64,000 nt of DNA from SZUA-36 sp963801195 (lineage in GTDB: Bacteria > Pseudomonadota > Gammaproteobacteria > Xanthomonadales > SZUA-36): positions 1,054,001 through 1,118,000 of the forward strand of contig CAWDDX010000003.1 in NCBI GenBank assembly GCA_963801195.1, given 5' to 3'. This document shows, piece by piece, positions 1-8,592 of the stretch (positions are counted from its first letter, which is position 1; every line of letters starts with the position of its first letter). Position numbers and translations under genes: made by a program. The notes under the pieces are model-generated. The model did no database searches. It worked only from the letters and a program-made list of their open reading frames with translations, and was not told where the DNA came from.

Positions 1-1
1 C

Positions 2-898
2 CTGACACCACTGGATAAGGATGCCATCAGGTCCTCCTTTGACCGTGCAGCATCCAGTTACGACCAGCATGCTGTTTTGCAGCGTGAAATTGAATCCAGA
101 CTGCTCGAACGTATCGAGTTTCAACGTCGTGAACCGGCCATGATTCTCGACCTTGGATGCGGCACGGGTTCAGCAAGCCGGACGCTGGCCGGACAGTTTC
201 CGCAGGCCAGCGTCATCGCGCTGGACTGGGCGCCGGCCATGCTGGCAAAGGCCGGGGAGGCCTATGGCGCGGAACATGGGTCAACGTTCGGCTTCAGCCG
301 TTTGTGCGCCGACATGCACGCACTGCCCCTCGCGGCACGCAGTGCTGACCTGGTTTTTTCAAGTCTCGCCCTGCAGTGGAGTTACGATTTAGCCGCGATA
401 TTTCGCGAGTTCCGGCGGATCATGAAAGCCGATGCCATGTTGGTTTTCACCTGTTTCGGCCCGGATACTCTCCATGAACTCAAACAGGCGTGGCGCGCGG
501 TGGATAATCTTCCACATGTCAATGACTACCCCGACATGCACGATATCGGCGATGAACTCCAGGCCGCGGGTTTTCGTGATCCCGTGATGGATACCGAGCG
601 CCTGACGCTGGAGTACCCGGATGTCCTGTCACTGATGCATGAGTTGAAAGGTATCGGTGCACACAATGTCGCCAGCAAGAGATTGCACGGACTCACTGGC
701 AAAAACCGACTACAGGGCATGCTGCAGGCCTACGAGGCATTCCGGCGTGGAAACCGTTACCCGGCCAGCTATGAAATTATCTATGGCACCGCATTCTCAC
801 CGCGCGATGGCCAGCCGGTCAAAACGCCCGGGGGCGATGTAGCCACCTTCTCCGTCGATGCGTTGCGCAAACGCACGAGGAAAGGGAAACCGGCATGA
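2..898 (+). CDS. bioC: Malonyl-ACP O-methyltransferase BioC (5' end outside window)
   Basis: The frame is open from base 2, so the start codon lies outside the window. BioC methylates malonyl-ACP with SAM, disguising it so that the fatty-acid machinery can build the pimeloyl chain of biotin. The visible N-terminus reads SFDRAASSYDQHAVLQ, which is typical of BioC, and the SAM-binding loop LDLGCGTGSASR follows. The ALQWSYDL and CFGPDTLHELKQAW segments are also characteristic. The stop overlaps the start of bioD by four bases (ATGA), so the two are translationally coupled. An internal TTG at 77 could be called as a start but would remove the conserved N-terminal helix. Confidence 0.93.
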   Translation: MTPLDKDAIRSSFDRAASSYDQHAVLQREIESRLLERIEFQRREPAMILDLGCGTGSASRTLAGQFPQASVIALDWAPAMLAKAGEAYGAEHGSTFGFSRLCADMHALPLAARSADLVFSSLALQWSYDLAAIFREFRRIMKADAMLVFTCFGPDTLHELKQAWRAVDNLPHVNDYPDMHDIGDELQAAGFRDPVMDTERLTLEYPDVLSLMHELKGIGAHNVASKRLHGLTGKNRLQGMLQAYEAFRRGNRYPASYEIIYGTAFSPRDGQPVKTPGGDVATFSVDALRKRTRKGKPA

Positions 899-1560
899 AG
901 CGATGGTTTATTACCGGTACCGACACGGAGATTGGGAAAACCCGGGTAGCGGGCGCTTTGATCCGCCATTTGGCCGCCAGCGGATTCCGCGTGGCGGGTA
1001 TGAAACCGGTCGCCTCCGGCTGTGAAAATACAGCTGCGGGTCTGCGTAACGACGATGCATTGAGCCTGATGGCAGCCAGCAATGTGAAGTTACCTTATGG
1101 GGTGGTAAACCCTTTTGCCTTCGAACCTGCCATCGCGCCGCATCTTGCGGCCTTGGAAGCCGGTCGGCCGATAGTCCTCGACACGGTCCGCGAACTGGCA
1201 CGAACCATTGAGGCGGATTACCTTGTCGTCGAAGGAGTCGGTGGCTGGATGGTGCCGCTTGGCGACACGGATATGCTTGCCGACCTGGCAAGGGCGACGG
1301 CGGATGAGGTCATCATTGTCGTTGGCATACGCCTCGGTTGTATCAACCACGCATTGCTGACTGCCGCCCGGGTCGAAAGCGACGGTATCTTGCTGAAGGG
1401 CTGGATTGCCAATCACGTTGATCCTGACATGCAGGCGCAACCAGAAAACCTGAAGACGCTTCAAGCACTTATGCCATGTCCGTTATTGGGCGTGATGAAC
1501 TGGTGTCATTTGGACCGGCAACCCCCCGAAATCGAGTTTCATGCAAGATACATATTTTAA
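895..1560 (+). CDS. bioD: Dethiobiotin synthetase BioD
   Basis: BioD is a cytoplasmic ATP-dependent carboxylase that closes the ureido ring of dethiobiotin, the step before BioB. The protein has 221 residues, normal for the family. The N-terminal P-loop GTDTEIGKT lies at about residues 8-16, and KPVASGCE follows with the substrate lysine. VEGVGGWMVPL matches the conserved Glu-Gly-Gly segment. The ATG overlaps the bioC stop (ATGA). No further biotin gene follows; the next features are a promoter-like sequence and hairpins, so this is the end of the bio operon. Confidence 0.95.
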   Translation: MKRWFITGTDTEIGKTRVAGALIRHLAASGFRVAGMKPVASGCENTAAGLRNDDALSLMAASNVKLPYGVVNPFAFEPAIAPHLAALEAGRPIVLDTVRELARTIEADYLVVEGVGGWMVPLGDTDMLADLARATADEVIIVVGIRLGCINHALLTAARVESDGILLKGWIANHVDPDMQAQPENLKTLQALMPCPLLGVMNWCHLDRQPPEIEFHARYIF

Positions 1561-1582
1561 AATGGGCCGAGTTGCAGTAAAC

Positions 1583-1612
1583 TTGGCAGAAGGGTGGTTA
1601 CTTTTCTATATT
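1583..1612 (+). promoter_or_regulatory. Candidate sigma-70 promoter for the downstream small RNA
   Basis: TTGGCA (1583-1588) and TATATT (1607-1612) are separated by 18 bases. That is close to the sigma-70 consensus and predicts transcription from about 1619. No protein gene begins before 1860, and a terminator-like hairpin sits at 1724-1760, so the promoter would serve a short RNA. Confidence 0.5.
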
Positions 1613-1618
1613 AAATGA

Positions 1619-1760
1619 ATTCTCGAATTGGCCCAAATGGGACTGAGGAATCGAAAGTGGCGTTCCCCCTTATGTCACTTTCGTATTGAGGCTCGACGCT
1701 TCCCCTTGCGTTGAACTTCGATGAAAGGGCCGGCTGACCCCTTGCCGGCCCTTTCTTTTA
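1619..1760 (+). ncRNA. Candidate small RNA with three C-rich hairpin loops
   Basis: Three hairpins follow one another. The first pairs CGAAAGTG with CACTTTCG (about 1652-1683), with CCCCC in its loop. The second pairs CGACGC with GCGTTG (about 1693-1714), with TTCCCCTT in the loop. The third is the terminator at 1724-1754, with ACCCC in the loop. Each loop therefore shows a run of four or five C, able to pair with G-rich ribosome binding sites. A promoter lies just upstream. The expected transcript is about 140 bases. No reading frame of note crosses it. The RNA is inferred; no known family was recognised. Confidence 0.5.
1724..1760 (+). terminator. Rho-independent terminator
   Basis: AAAGGGCCGGC (1724-1734) pairs perfectly with GCCGGCCCTTT (1744-1754) around a 9-base loop and is followed by CTTTTA. 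It ends the small RNA candidate and would also stop read-through from bioD. Confidence 0.8.
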
Positions 1761-1859
1761 TCTGGCACAAAACATCACGCATAAAATTCAATTGCTTACA
1801 TCGAGACACCTGAATGAGCTAGGATGATCATTGGATCACCGGTTTTTTAGGAGAACGAT

Positions 1860-2099
1860 ATGGTAAAGACCGACTATGACGAGACCCAGACTAGACTCAC
1901 CCAGGCGATACAAGAGGACGCACCCTGTACTTTCGATGAACCCATACCCGTGCTGGTAACACTGGACAACGGTGTTAAATATGAGGGAGTTGCAATCGAG
2001 GTTCAGCCCGAAAGTTCCGTGTTTCCACGTGGGCTGGTGATGGTTCGCACAGGTAACACGGATATCGGTGTCCCGGTCAACTACCTGCGTGGCAGGTGA
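1860..2099 (+). CDS. Small conserved-looking protein of unknown function
   Basis: A 79-residue acidic cytoplasmic protein with no signal peptide or membrane segment. An AGGAG ribosome binding site ends about six bases before the ATG, so the start is well supported. The middle (PVLVTLDNGVKYEGVAIEV) reads like a small beta-barrel or Sm-like strand pattern, but I do not recognise the family. The gene stands alone and its 3' end overlaps the convergent broken VOC gene by 19 bases. Confidence 0.65.
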   Translation: MVKTDYDETQTRLTQAIQEDAPCTFDEPIPVLVTLDNGVKYEGVAIEVQPESSVFPRGLVMVRTGNTDIGVPVNYLRGR

Positions 2100-2487
2100 G
2101 GGTTTAGAACGTGTTTGTCCGCCTCACCCTCGAGCGTTTCCTTGCAAAAATTGATTTCCACACCGATACCGGCCGGGTCCCTGCAAAACACCTGGCTTAA
2201 ATCGACTTCAGGCAAATAGCGGATTCTGTAACGCGTGCCTGTTGCCTCCAGTTTTTCTATTACACCTGCAAGACCCGTTGTCCGCAATGCAAAGTGGTCC
2301 ACGTATCCGACGTTTTAGGGTATACACTGCACTAGATGAGCGGCTTACCTTCGGAGTACAGCCAGTAACCATTCTTTGAAAGCTTTGGCCGGAATCCCTC
2401 CGAAAGTCCGAGTACATTGCAATAGAAATCCCTGACTTTCAGTAACAGGTCCGGAGGAGTACTGATATTGATATGGTCAATAATCAA
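2081..2487 (-). pseudogene. VOC/glyoxalase-family protein, frameshifted
   Basis: Read from a TTG at 2487, the first part gives IDHINISTPPDLLLKVRDFY, then a glycine-rich stretch ending YWLYSEGKPLI and a TAG stop. The second part, in another frame (2302-2081), gives VDHFALRTTGLAGVIEKLE and DPAGIGVEINF. Together they match a single-domain VOC-fold protein of about 130 residues. Its metal ligands would be the histidines of DHI and DHFA and the Glu of VEINF. A short piece around 2300-2340 is missing or altered, breaking the frame. VOC members are lyases, dioxygenases or resistance proteins, so the original substrate is unknown. Confidence 0.75.
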
Positions 2488-2531
2488 GGTGTGGACAGCG
2501 CTCTATTGGGACGCCTGTCGCCAGGGTTGAA

Positions 2532-3182
2532 TCAGTATGTTTCCTCCACTGCCTGCTTCACCAGGTCCGCCAGTTGCGCGTAACCAAAGCTGGGAAGCGG
2601 CCGGCCGTTAACGAAAAATTCCGGTGTCGCCCTGACATCGAGGGCCTTGCCATCGCGGACGTCCTGCGCAATCGCCTGGCTTACCTCCGGCCCGTTCATG
2701 TCGGTGTTCAGCTTTTCATGGTCAAGGGCCATGCCGTTGAGGATACCCCGCGCGCGGTCGGGCTGTGAGACATGGTTGACGACCCAGCGCTGCTGGTTTT
2801 TGAACAGCAATTCGATCGCCGGGAAGAACTTACCCTGCAAATTTGCCGCCCCCAGCATTTTCACCACTTCATCCGAGCCGGTGTGAAGCGGTGCATAACG
2901 CATCATCACCCGCACTTTTCCCGGGTACTGATCGATCAGCTGTTTAACCAGGGGGTAAAAATCTGCACAGGTTCCGCAGGCCGGATCAAAAAATTCGACA
3001 ATCGTCACCCGCGCATCGGCAGGTCCCTTGAGTGGCGCACCTTGACGTTCGAACACGCCCTGGTTATTTGTTCCGGAAGCGCCTGGTTGTGTGGACTGGT
3101 AATTTTTGTAGATTAGTGTAGCCATAAAAAAGGTCAGTAAAATTATGCCCGCTACGGAGATGAAGATGGATTTCCTGGTCAT
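2532..3182 (-). CDS. DsbA-family thiol:disulfide oxidoreductase, membrane-anchored
   Basis: A 216-residue thioredoxin-fold protein with an N-terminal membrane segment (about residues 5-25) that places the rest in the periplasm. The active site is CGTC (Cys69 and Cys72) within EFFDPACGTCADF, and the cis-proline loop is ATPEFFVNGR. The long helical insertion between them is as in BdbD/DsbA-type enzymes. It is the second gene of a two-gene minus-strand operon: its ATG overlaps the stop of the BdbC-like gene by four bases. The pair would oxidise periplasmic thiols, with the BdbC-like partner passing electrons to quinone. Confidence 0.88.
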   Translation of the reverse strand: MTRKSIFISVAGIILLTFFMATLIYKNYQSTQPGASGTNNQGVFERQGAPLKGPADARVTIVEFFDPACGTCADFYPLVKQLIDQYPGKVRVMMRYAPLHTGSDEVVKMLGAANLQGKFFPAIELLFKNQQRWVVNHVSQPDRARGILNGMALDHEKLNTDMNGPEVSQAIAQDVRDGKALDVRATPEFFVNGRPLPSFGYAQLADLVKQAVEETY

Positions 3183-3622
3183 GGTGACTCCATTTTATAA
3201 GTAATAGACAGCAAGATAATAATCGCTGTAAATGTAAACAGTGAGAGTGTCGGGATGTTTATAAAGCCGAGCAGCGCAACGTGGGTTTCCGAGCAGGGTA
3301 TGCCCTGAACGCAAGGTTGCGCGCTTTCCGGGATGATACCGGCAACCAACAGAACTTGGTATAGCGCCGTCAGCCAACCTGCAGCCGCCAAAGCGGCGGC
3401 GTAACGCAGCACCCCGGGGTCGTTTGCAAGCAAACCGATGGCCAGGACCAGCACCAGCGGGTACATGGCGATGCGTTGATACCAGCACAGCACGCAGACC
3501 GGAACGTCCATGACCTCACTGAAAAACAGACTGCCGAGTGTGGCGACGGTGACCAGTACCCACGCCGCAAATAGCATGGACCATGCGGTTTTGATTCCGG
3601 GGGCTTGATCTCTTGATTCCAC
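3179..3622 (-). CDS. BdbC/DsbB-like disulfide formation membrane protein
   Basis: Four membrane helices in about 147 residues. The first periplasmic Cys pair is in VCVLCWYQR, the DsbB/BdbC signature that contacts quinone, and the second pair is in QPCVQGIPCSE. The GTG at 3622 has an AAAGGAAA site six to nine bases upstream; an ATG at 3577 is the alternative. The frame stays open far upstream, but that extension is basic, has no membrane segment and runs into the divergent peptidase gene. It was therefore rejected. The stop overlaps the ATG of the DsbA-like partner. Confidence 0.87.
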   Translation of the reverse strand: MESRDQAPGIKTAWSMLFAAWVLVTVATLGSLFFSEVMDVPVCVLCWYQRIAMYPLVLVLAIGLLANDPGVLRYAAALAAAGWLTALYQVLLVAGIIPESAQPCVQGIPCSETHVALLGFINIPTLSLFTFTAIIILLSITYKMESP

Positions 3623-3816
3623 TGCTTTCCTTTGGCCGGGCGCTTTGCGCACTTTACAGGCGGCCAAGAATAACCGTAATTCGGCGCGGCGCAAAGGCCT
3701 GGTCGGGTACGCAAGCCACTTCGAACCATCCGGAACTTGCCAGTGGACAAATAGTTCATGACGCAGGCGCACATTCCTCATAGACTTAAGACTTCTATAT
3801 AAAAAGAGAGAAAGAA

Positions 3817-5217
3817 ATGGAAAAAATGATTGTATTGCTGGCCGCCTTTTTTGTGTCTTCCTGGGCGCTGGCAGACGAGCCTGTAAATTCCGAACACGCG
3901 CAAAAAACACTTGAAATTTACACACATATCGTCGGTGTCGAATCTTCCAAGAATCTTGGCCATGTGCCGGAAATCGCGAAGTATCTCCGCGCTGAACTGG
4001 TCGCCGCCGGTTTTCCCGAGGAAGACGTGGAGGTTGTGCCGCTGGGTGAGACGGCCGCTTTAATTGCAAAATACCGGGGTGACGATTCGTCGGGGAAAGC
4101 GCCCATTTTGCTGCTCGGGCATATGGATGTCGTCGAGGCCCTGGCCAAGGATTGGGAGCGCCCCCCTTTTGAATTGACCACCGACGGGGTCTATTTTTAC
4201 GGTCGCGGCTCAATCGATAACAAGTTTGGCGTGGCCCAGTTGACCTCCACGTTCATACGTTTGAAAAAAGAAGGCTTCGTGCCGAACCGTGATCTGATCA
4301 TCGCTTTTTCCGGTGACGAAGAGTCCGGCATGCTGACCACCAGGATGCTGGCTTACGAACGCCCGGATATTGACGGGGCCGAATTTGCCCTGAACTCCGA
4401 TGCCGGCGGCGGTGACCTCAACGCCGACGGAGAACCGGTTATTTACCTGGTGCAGGCGGCTGAAAAAACCTATGCCACCTGGGAGATGACCGTGCATAAC
4501 CCTGGCGGACACAGTTCCCGGCCGCGACCGGATAACGCCATCTACGACCTGGCGGATGCGATCACGAAGATTCAGCATTACCGGTTCCCGGTGCGCTGGA
4601 GCGAAATGACACTGGCTTTCTTCGAAGAGACCGGCGAGCAACTGGGTGGCGAACTGGGCGAGGCGATGATCCAGTTTGCCAACAACCCGCGTGACGAGGC
4701 CGCGTCCGACCGCCTGGCCATCGAGTCGTCCTATGTCGGTACAACCCGCACGACCTGTGTGGTGACGATGCTGCAGGCGGGTCATGCCGAAAACGCCCTG
4801 CCGCAATCCGCCACCGCCACCGTCAACTGCCGTATATTCCCGGGCGTGCCGGTGGAAGCGGTCGAGAAGGCACTGAAACACGTGGTCGAGAATGATGCGG
4901 TTGAATTCAAAGCAATCGATGAGGCGACCGAGAGCCCCATCTCGCCGTTACTCCCGGATGTTATGGATGCTGTCAAAAAGGCCGTGCACGAACGGTACCC
5001 GGGTCTGAAAGTGATGGGTTACATGGAATCCGGCGGCACCGATGGCATGCATTTTCGCAAGGCGGGAATTCCCACGCTGGCGGTGAGCAGCATTTTCATG
5101 GACCCGGATGAGATGTACGCCCACGGTCTGAACGAAAGGGTGCCGGTCAAGGCGTTCTATGGTGCGCTGGATCACTGGAGCATCATATTGAAGGAACTTG
5201 CGGGCCCCCGGGATTGA
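3817..5217 (+). CDS. Secreted M20-family metallopeptidase
   Basis: A 466-residue zinc peptidase with a clear signal peptide (cleavage after SWALA, about residue 19), so periplasmic or exported. The M20 metal ligands are all present: His in LGHMDV (about residue 102), the bridging Asp in SIDNKFG, the Glu pair in SGDEESG, Asp in LNSDAGG, and His in YAHGLNER near the C-terminus. The dimerisation domain with HNPGGHSSRPRPDN sits between. Substrates are probably di- or small peptides or acylated amino acids; M20 members cannot be separated by sequence alone. It is divergent from the disulfide operon, with about 195 bases between the two starts. Confidence 0.9.
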   Translation: MEKMIVLLAAFFVSSWALADEPVNSEHAQKTLEIYTHIVGVESSKNLGHVPEIAKYLRAELVAAGFPEEDVEVVPLGETAALIAKYRGDDSSGKAPILLLGHMDVVEALAKDWERPPFELTTDGVYFYGRGSIDNKFGVAQLTSTFIRLKKEGFVPNRDLIIAFSGDEESGMLTTRMLAYERPDIDGAEFALNSDAGGGDLNADGEPVIYLVQAAEKTYATWEMTVHNPGGHSSRPRPDNAIYDLADAITKIQHYRFPVRWSEMTLAFFEETGEQLGGELGEAMIQFANNPRDEAASDRLAIESSYVGTTRTTCVVTMLQAGHAENALPQSATATVNCRIFPGVPVEAVEKALKHVVENDAVEFKAIDEATESPISPLLPDVMDAVKKAVHERYPGLKVMGYMESGGTDGMHFRKAGIPTLAVSSIFMDPDEMYAHGLNERVPVKAFYGALDHWSIILKELAGPRD

Positions 5218-5266
5218 CATGACCGGTCACGGAAATCGCGGCAGGCTTCTATCGGAGATATGAAGC

Positions 5267-6376
5267 ATGACCGATAGGGTCGAGTGCGTGGTGGTTGGCG
5301 CCGGAGTCGTCGGCCTCGCCATCGCCCGCGCACTGGCGCTTGAGGGACGCGAGGTGCTGGTGCTTGAAGCTGAACAGGCCTTCGGCACACACACCTCGAG
5401 CAGAAATTCCGAGGTCATTCACGCCGGGATCTATTATCCGGCCCATAGCCTCAAAGCCCGGCTCTGCGTGACCGGAAAAGCATTGCTTTACGCGTATTGC
5501 CGGCAACGCGGCGTCGATTTTCAAGCACTCGGCAAGCTCATCGTGGCGACTTCCAACGAGCAGGTCAATGTGCTCAGGTCTTACCAGGCCCGGGGTTGCG
5601 CGAATGGCGTCGATGACCTCGAGTTGCTATCGGAAGCGGCGCTCAGGCAACTGGAGCCCGAGGTGCGGGGTTGCGCGGCCCTGTTATCGCCATCGACCGG
5701 GATCATCGATTCGCACGGTTTAATGCTGGCCTTGCTCGGAGATTTTGAGAGCGCCGGGGGTACGCTTGTATCGAATAGCGTGGTGCGCAGGTTCAGACCG
5801 GTGACAAACGGATTTGAAATCGATGTCGAGTCCGAGGGTGTATCGATGAAGCTGGGTTCAGGGATTCTGGTCAACTCGGCCGGCCACGGCGCCATAGCGC
5901 TGGCGAGGGCTTCTGCGATGGGCGACTTGCCTGAAAGCTTTTTTCCAGCAGGACATTACTACAGTTACCGGGGTAAATCCCCATTCAGCCACCTGGTATA
6001 CCCGGTGGCAGGTTCAGGCAGCCTCGGCATTCACGCCACGCTGGATCTTGGCGGACAATTGAAGTTCGGGCCGGACGTGGACTGGCGCGATGGGCTTGAC
6101 TACCGCTTCGACTCGACCTCCGCCCGTCACCGGCATTTTGAAGACAGCGTACGGGCGTATTTCCCCGCCCTGGAAGCGGAGCGTTTGCAGCCCGGTTATA
6201 CCGGCGTGCGCCCCCGAATCACGGCTGCGGGCGAACCCCTCGCGGATTTCCGTATTGGCGGCCCCGAAACCCATGGTATCGACGGCCTGGTGCAACTGTT
6301 TGGCATCGAGAGTCCGGGATTGACCGCCTGCATTGCAATCGCCGATGAGGTAGCATCCCGTCTACACGGCCACTGA
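5267..6376 (+). CDS. FAD-dependent oxidoreductase of the L-2-hydroxyglutarate oxidase type
   Basis: A 369-residue DAO-fold flavoprotein. The N-terminal dinucleotide loop is VVGAGVVGLAIARALA. SSRNSEVIHAGIYYP follows, the signature of L-2-hydroxyglutarate dehydrogenase/oxidase (LhgO, L2HGDH). LLSPSTGIIDSH and the C-terminal FGIESPGLTACIAIA also match. The enzyme would oxidise L-2-hydroxyglutarate to 2-oxoglutarate and pass electrons to the membrane quinone pool. The start ATG lies about 50 bases after the M20 gene on the same strand, so the two may be co-transcribed. Confidence 0.82.
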   Translation: MTDRVECVVVGAGVVGLAIARALALEGREVLVLEAEQAFGTHTSSRNSEVIHAGIYYPAHSLKARLCVTGKALLYAYCRQRGVDFQALGKLIVATSNEQVNVLRSYQARGCANGVDDLELLSEAALRQLEPEVRGCAALLSPSTGIIDSHGLMLALLGDFESAGGTLVSNSVVRRFRPVTNGFEIDVESEGVSMKLGSGILVNSAGHGAIALARASAMGDLPESFFPAGHYYSYRGKSPFSHLVYPVAGSGSLGIHATLDLGGQLKFGPDVDWRDGLDYRFDSTSARHRHFEDSVRAYFPALEAERLQPGYTGVRPRITAAGEPLADFRIGGPETHGIDGLVQLFGIESPGLTACIAIADEVASRLHGH

Positions 6377-6488
6377 AAAGCCGTTGTCAGGATAAACGGA
6401 TTTTAAAGCTGCAAGACAAAGATTTTTTGGTATTTGGCGGCGTAGCAACTATGCTTAGTAACATCCACTGAGAAAAAGAATCCGGCAC

Positions 6489-8561
6489 TTGTCATTATTC
6501 AAAGAACTGAAACGCAGAAACGTATTCAAAGTGGCGATCGCCTACGCGGTAACAACGTGGGTGCTTTTGCAACTCACCGACGTGCTCACCGAGATTTTAC
6601 AGCTGCCAGAATGGGCGCCAAAACTGATCCTGCTGATGCTGGTCATCGGTTTTGTACCGGCGCTGATCCTGGCATGGGCATTCGAGCTGACGCCTGAAGG
6701 CATCAAGCTCGAAAAAGAAGTCACGCGCACCGAGTCCATCACGCCGAAGACCGGTCGCAAGCTCAATTACCTGATCATCGTATCGCTCGGTTTGTCGCTG
6801 GGTTTTTTCATCTGGGAATCGCGCTTCAAACAGAAAACCGCCGAAGTCGAAGCCGCAAAAACCAGCGTCGCAAACGAAGCCCCGGTCGTCGAAGTTATCG
6901 AGCCGGACATTGATCTCAGCACGCTCAATCTCGACAAGAATTCCATCGCCGTCCTGCCTTTCGCCAACCGCAGCACGGACGACAGCGATATCTACTTCAC
7001 CGACGGCATCCACGACGACCTGCTGACCCAGTTGTCGAAGATTGATGCATTCAGCGTGATTTCGCGGACCTCGGTGATGGAATACCGCGACACCACCAAG
7101 AACCTCAAGCAAATCGCGAAGGAACTTAATGTCGCAAACATCATGGAAGGCTCGGTGCAACGCGCGGGGGACCGGGTGCGGATCAACGTACAGCTGATCG
7201 ACGCCCTCACCGACGAGCACCGCTGGGCCGAGATATACGACCGCGAACTGACCACCAGTAACCTGTTCGACATCCAGAGCGAAATCGCAAAAGCCATCGC
7301 CGCGGCTTTGAAGGCAACACTGACGGATTCCGAACTGGCCAGCGTGGCCGAAGTGCCGACGGACAATGTCACGGCCTACGACCTCTATTTGCAGGCGCGG
7401 CGGTCTGCGCAGACAGAGACATCGAGTGGCTATCAAACGGCCATTGACCTTTACATGGAGTCGCTGGCAGTCGATCCCAATTTCAAACTTGCGTGGATCG
7501 GCCTGGCGCGGTCGTACATCGCCATGTACTGGACCTACGGTGGCGATACGGCTAATCGTGACCTGGCGTATGACGCGATCGAACACGCGCGCAGCATCGA
7601 CGGCGACTTTGCCGAGTTATACGTGGCCGAAGGATATTACTGGTACCAGGGTTTCCTGGATTACGAGCGGGCCCTGTACAAGCTCGACAAGGCCATCGAG
7701 ATGATGCCAGGCAACGACGAGGCCTACATGTGGCGGGGCTGGGTTTCGCGCCGCGCCGGATTGTGGGAGCAGGCCGTGGAATCCATGCAACAGTCGCTCA
7801 AACTGAATCCACGTGTTCACTACAACTGGCAAGAGTTTGCATTAACTCTGATGTATCTGCACCGCTACGAAGAAGCAAATCGCGCCATCGCCCGGGCGCG
7901 TGAGATCGACCCGGACAGCTTCTGGGGCAAAGCGTCCGAGGCACGCATCATCCTGCAGGAAAAGGGTGACATACCCACGGCAGTGCAACTGACGCTCGGT
8001 GCACAGCGCCTCAATGAATACGATCTTTTTGAAGCCTATATACACGTCAACCTGCTCGCGCGCCGATTCGATGAGGCGCTGGCGGCCGCACGCAATGCAT
8101 CCGGCGCAATCGAAATTCAGCGTAACCTGATCACGCTAAAGGAGGATTTGGCAGCGCAGACCCTGCATTTCATGGGTGAAAAGGAGGCGGCCGCACAAGC
8201 CGCCGCCGCGGCCCTGTTCCGCTTGAAGGGCCTGCACGCGGAGTATGGCGAGGATTACCGGCTCGATCTCGCCGAAGCGAGAGTCCGCGCATTGCAGGGT
8301 GCCGCGCCGGATGAGGTCAGGACACTGGTGGAAAAATCGATGGCGGCCGCACCCGAGGACGAACTGGCGGCGTTTGAACGCAGGCTGGCATATGCGCAGA
8401 TCTTTGCAATCGCCGACATGACCCCCGATGTCATCGAAATCCTCGAACCCCTATTCCAGGCACCGAGCGATACTTCGGTATACATAGTTGACCTGGATCC
8501 CGCATTTGATGAAATTCGTGATAATCCGGAGTTTATCGCTATGATGGACAGAAACAGGTAA
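6489..8561 (+). CDS. Membrane TPR protein with FlgO/TolB-like domain (paralogue 1)
   Basis: A 690-residue protein starting at TTG with the family N-terminus SLFKELKRRNVFKVAIAYA. It has two hydrophobic segments at about 15-65 and a third at about 90-108. A FlgO/TolB-N-like domain follows at about residues 150-265 (NSIAVLPFANRST, YFTDGIHDDLLTQLSKI, LNVANIMEGSVQRAGDR). The rest is tetratricopeptide-like helices. Proteins of this architecture are often annotated as TolB-like or adenylate-cyclase-like TPR proteins, but no cyclase domain is present here and their role is unsettled. A close paralogue starts 31 bases downstream. Confidence 0.85.
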   Translation: MSLFKELKRRNVFKVAIAYAVTTWVLLQLTDVLTEILQLPEWAPKLILLMLVIGFVPALILAWAFELTPEGIKLEKEVTRTESITPKTGRKLNYLIIVSLGLSLGFFIWESRFKQKTAEVEAAKTSVANEAPVVEVIEPDIDLSTLNLDKNSIAVLPFANRSTDDSDIYFTDGIHDDLLTQLSKIDAFSVISRTSVMEYRDTTKNLKQIAKELNVANIMEGSVQRAGDRVRINVQLIDALTDEHRWAEIYDRELTTSNLFDIQSEIAKAIAAALKATLTDSELASVAEVPTDNVTAYDLYLQARRSAQTETSSGYQTAIDLYMESLAVDPNFKLAWIGLARSYIAMYWTYGGDTANRDLAYDAIEHARSIDGDFAELYVAEGYYWYQGFLDYERALYKLDKAIEMMPGNDEAYMWRGWVSRRAGLWEQAVESMQQSLKLNPRVHYNWQEFALTLMYLHRYEEANRAIARAREIDPDSFWGKASEARIILQEKGDIPTAVQLTLGAQRLNEYDLFEAYIHVNLLARRFDEALAAARNASGAIEIQRNLITLKEDLAAQTLHFMGEKEAAAQAAAAALFRLKGLHAEYGEDYRLDLAEARVRALQGAAPDEVRTLVEKSMAAAPEDELAAFERRLAYAQIFAIADMTPDVIEILEPLFQAPSDTSVYIVDLDPAFDEIRDNPEFIAMMDRNR

Positions 8562-8592
8562 CTACCGGCTTGAACATGGCAGTGAGGTTCCA

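Noticed and set aside
3623..4213. Long N-terminal extension of the BdbC-like protein
   Set aside because: The extension is very basic, lacks membrane character, crosses the divergent promoter and the start of the M20 peptidase, and is not found in the family.
6597..7586. A 329-codon minus-strand open frame opposite the first TPR gene
   Set aside because: It is the mirror of a well-supported coding sequence with known domains and has no ribosome site or recognisable motif.
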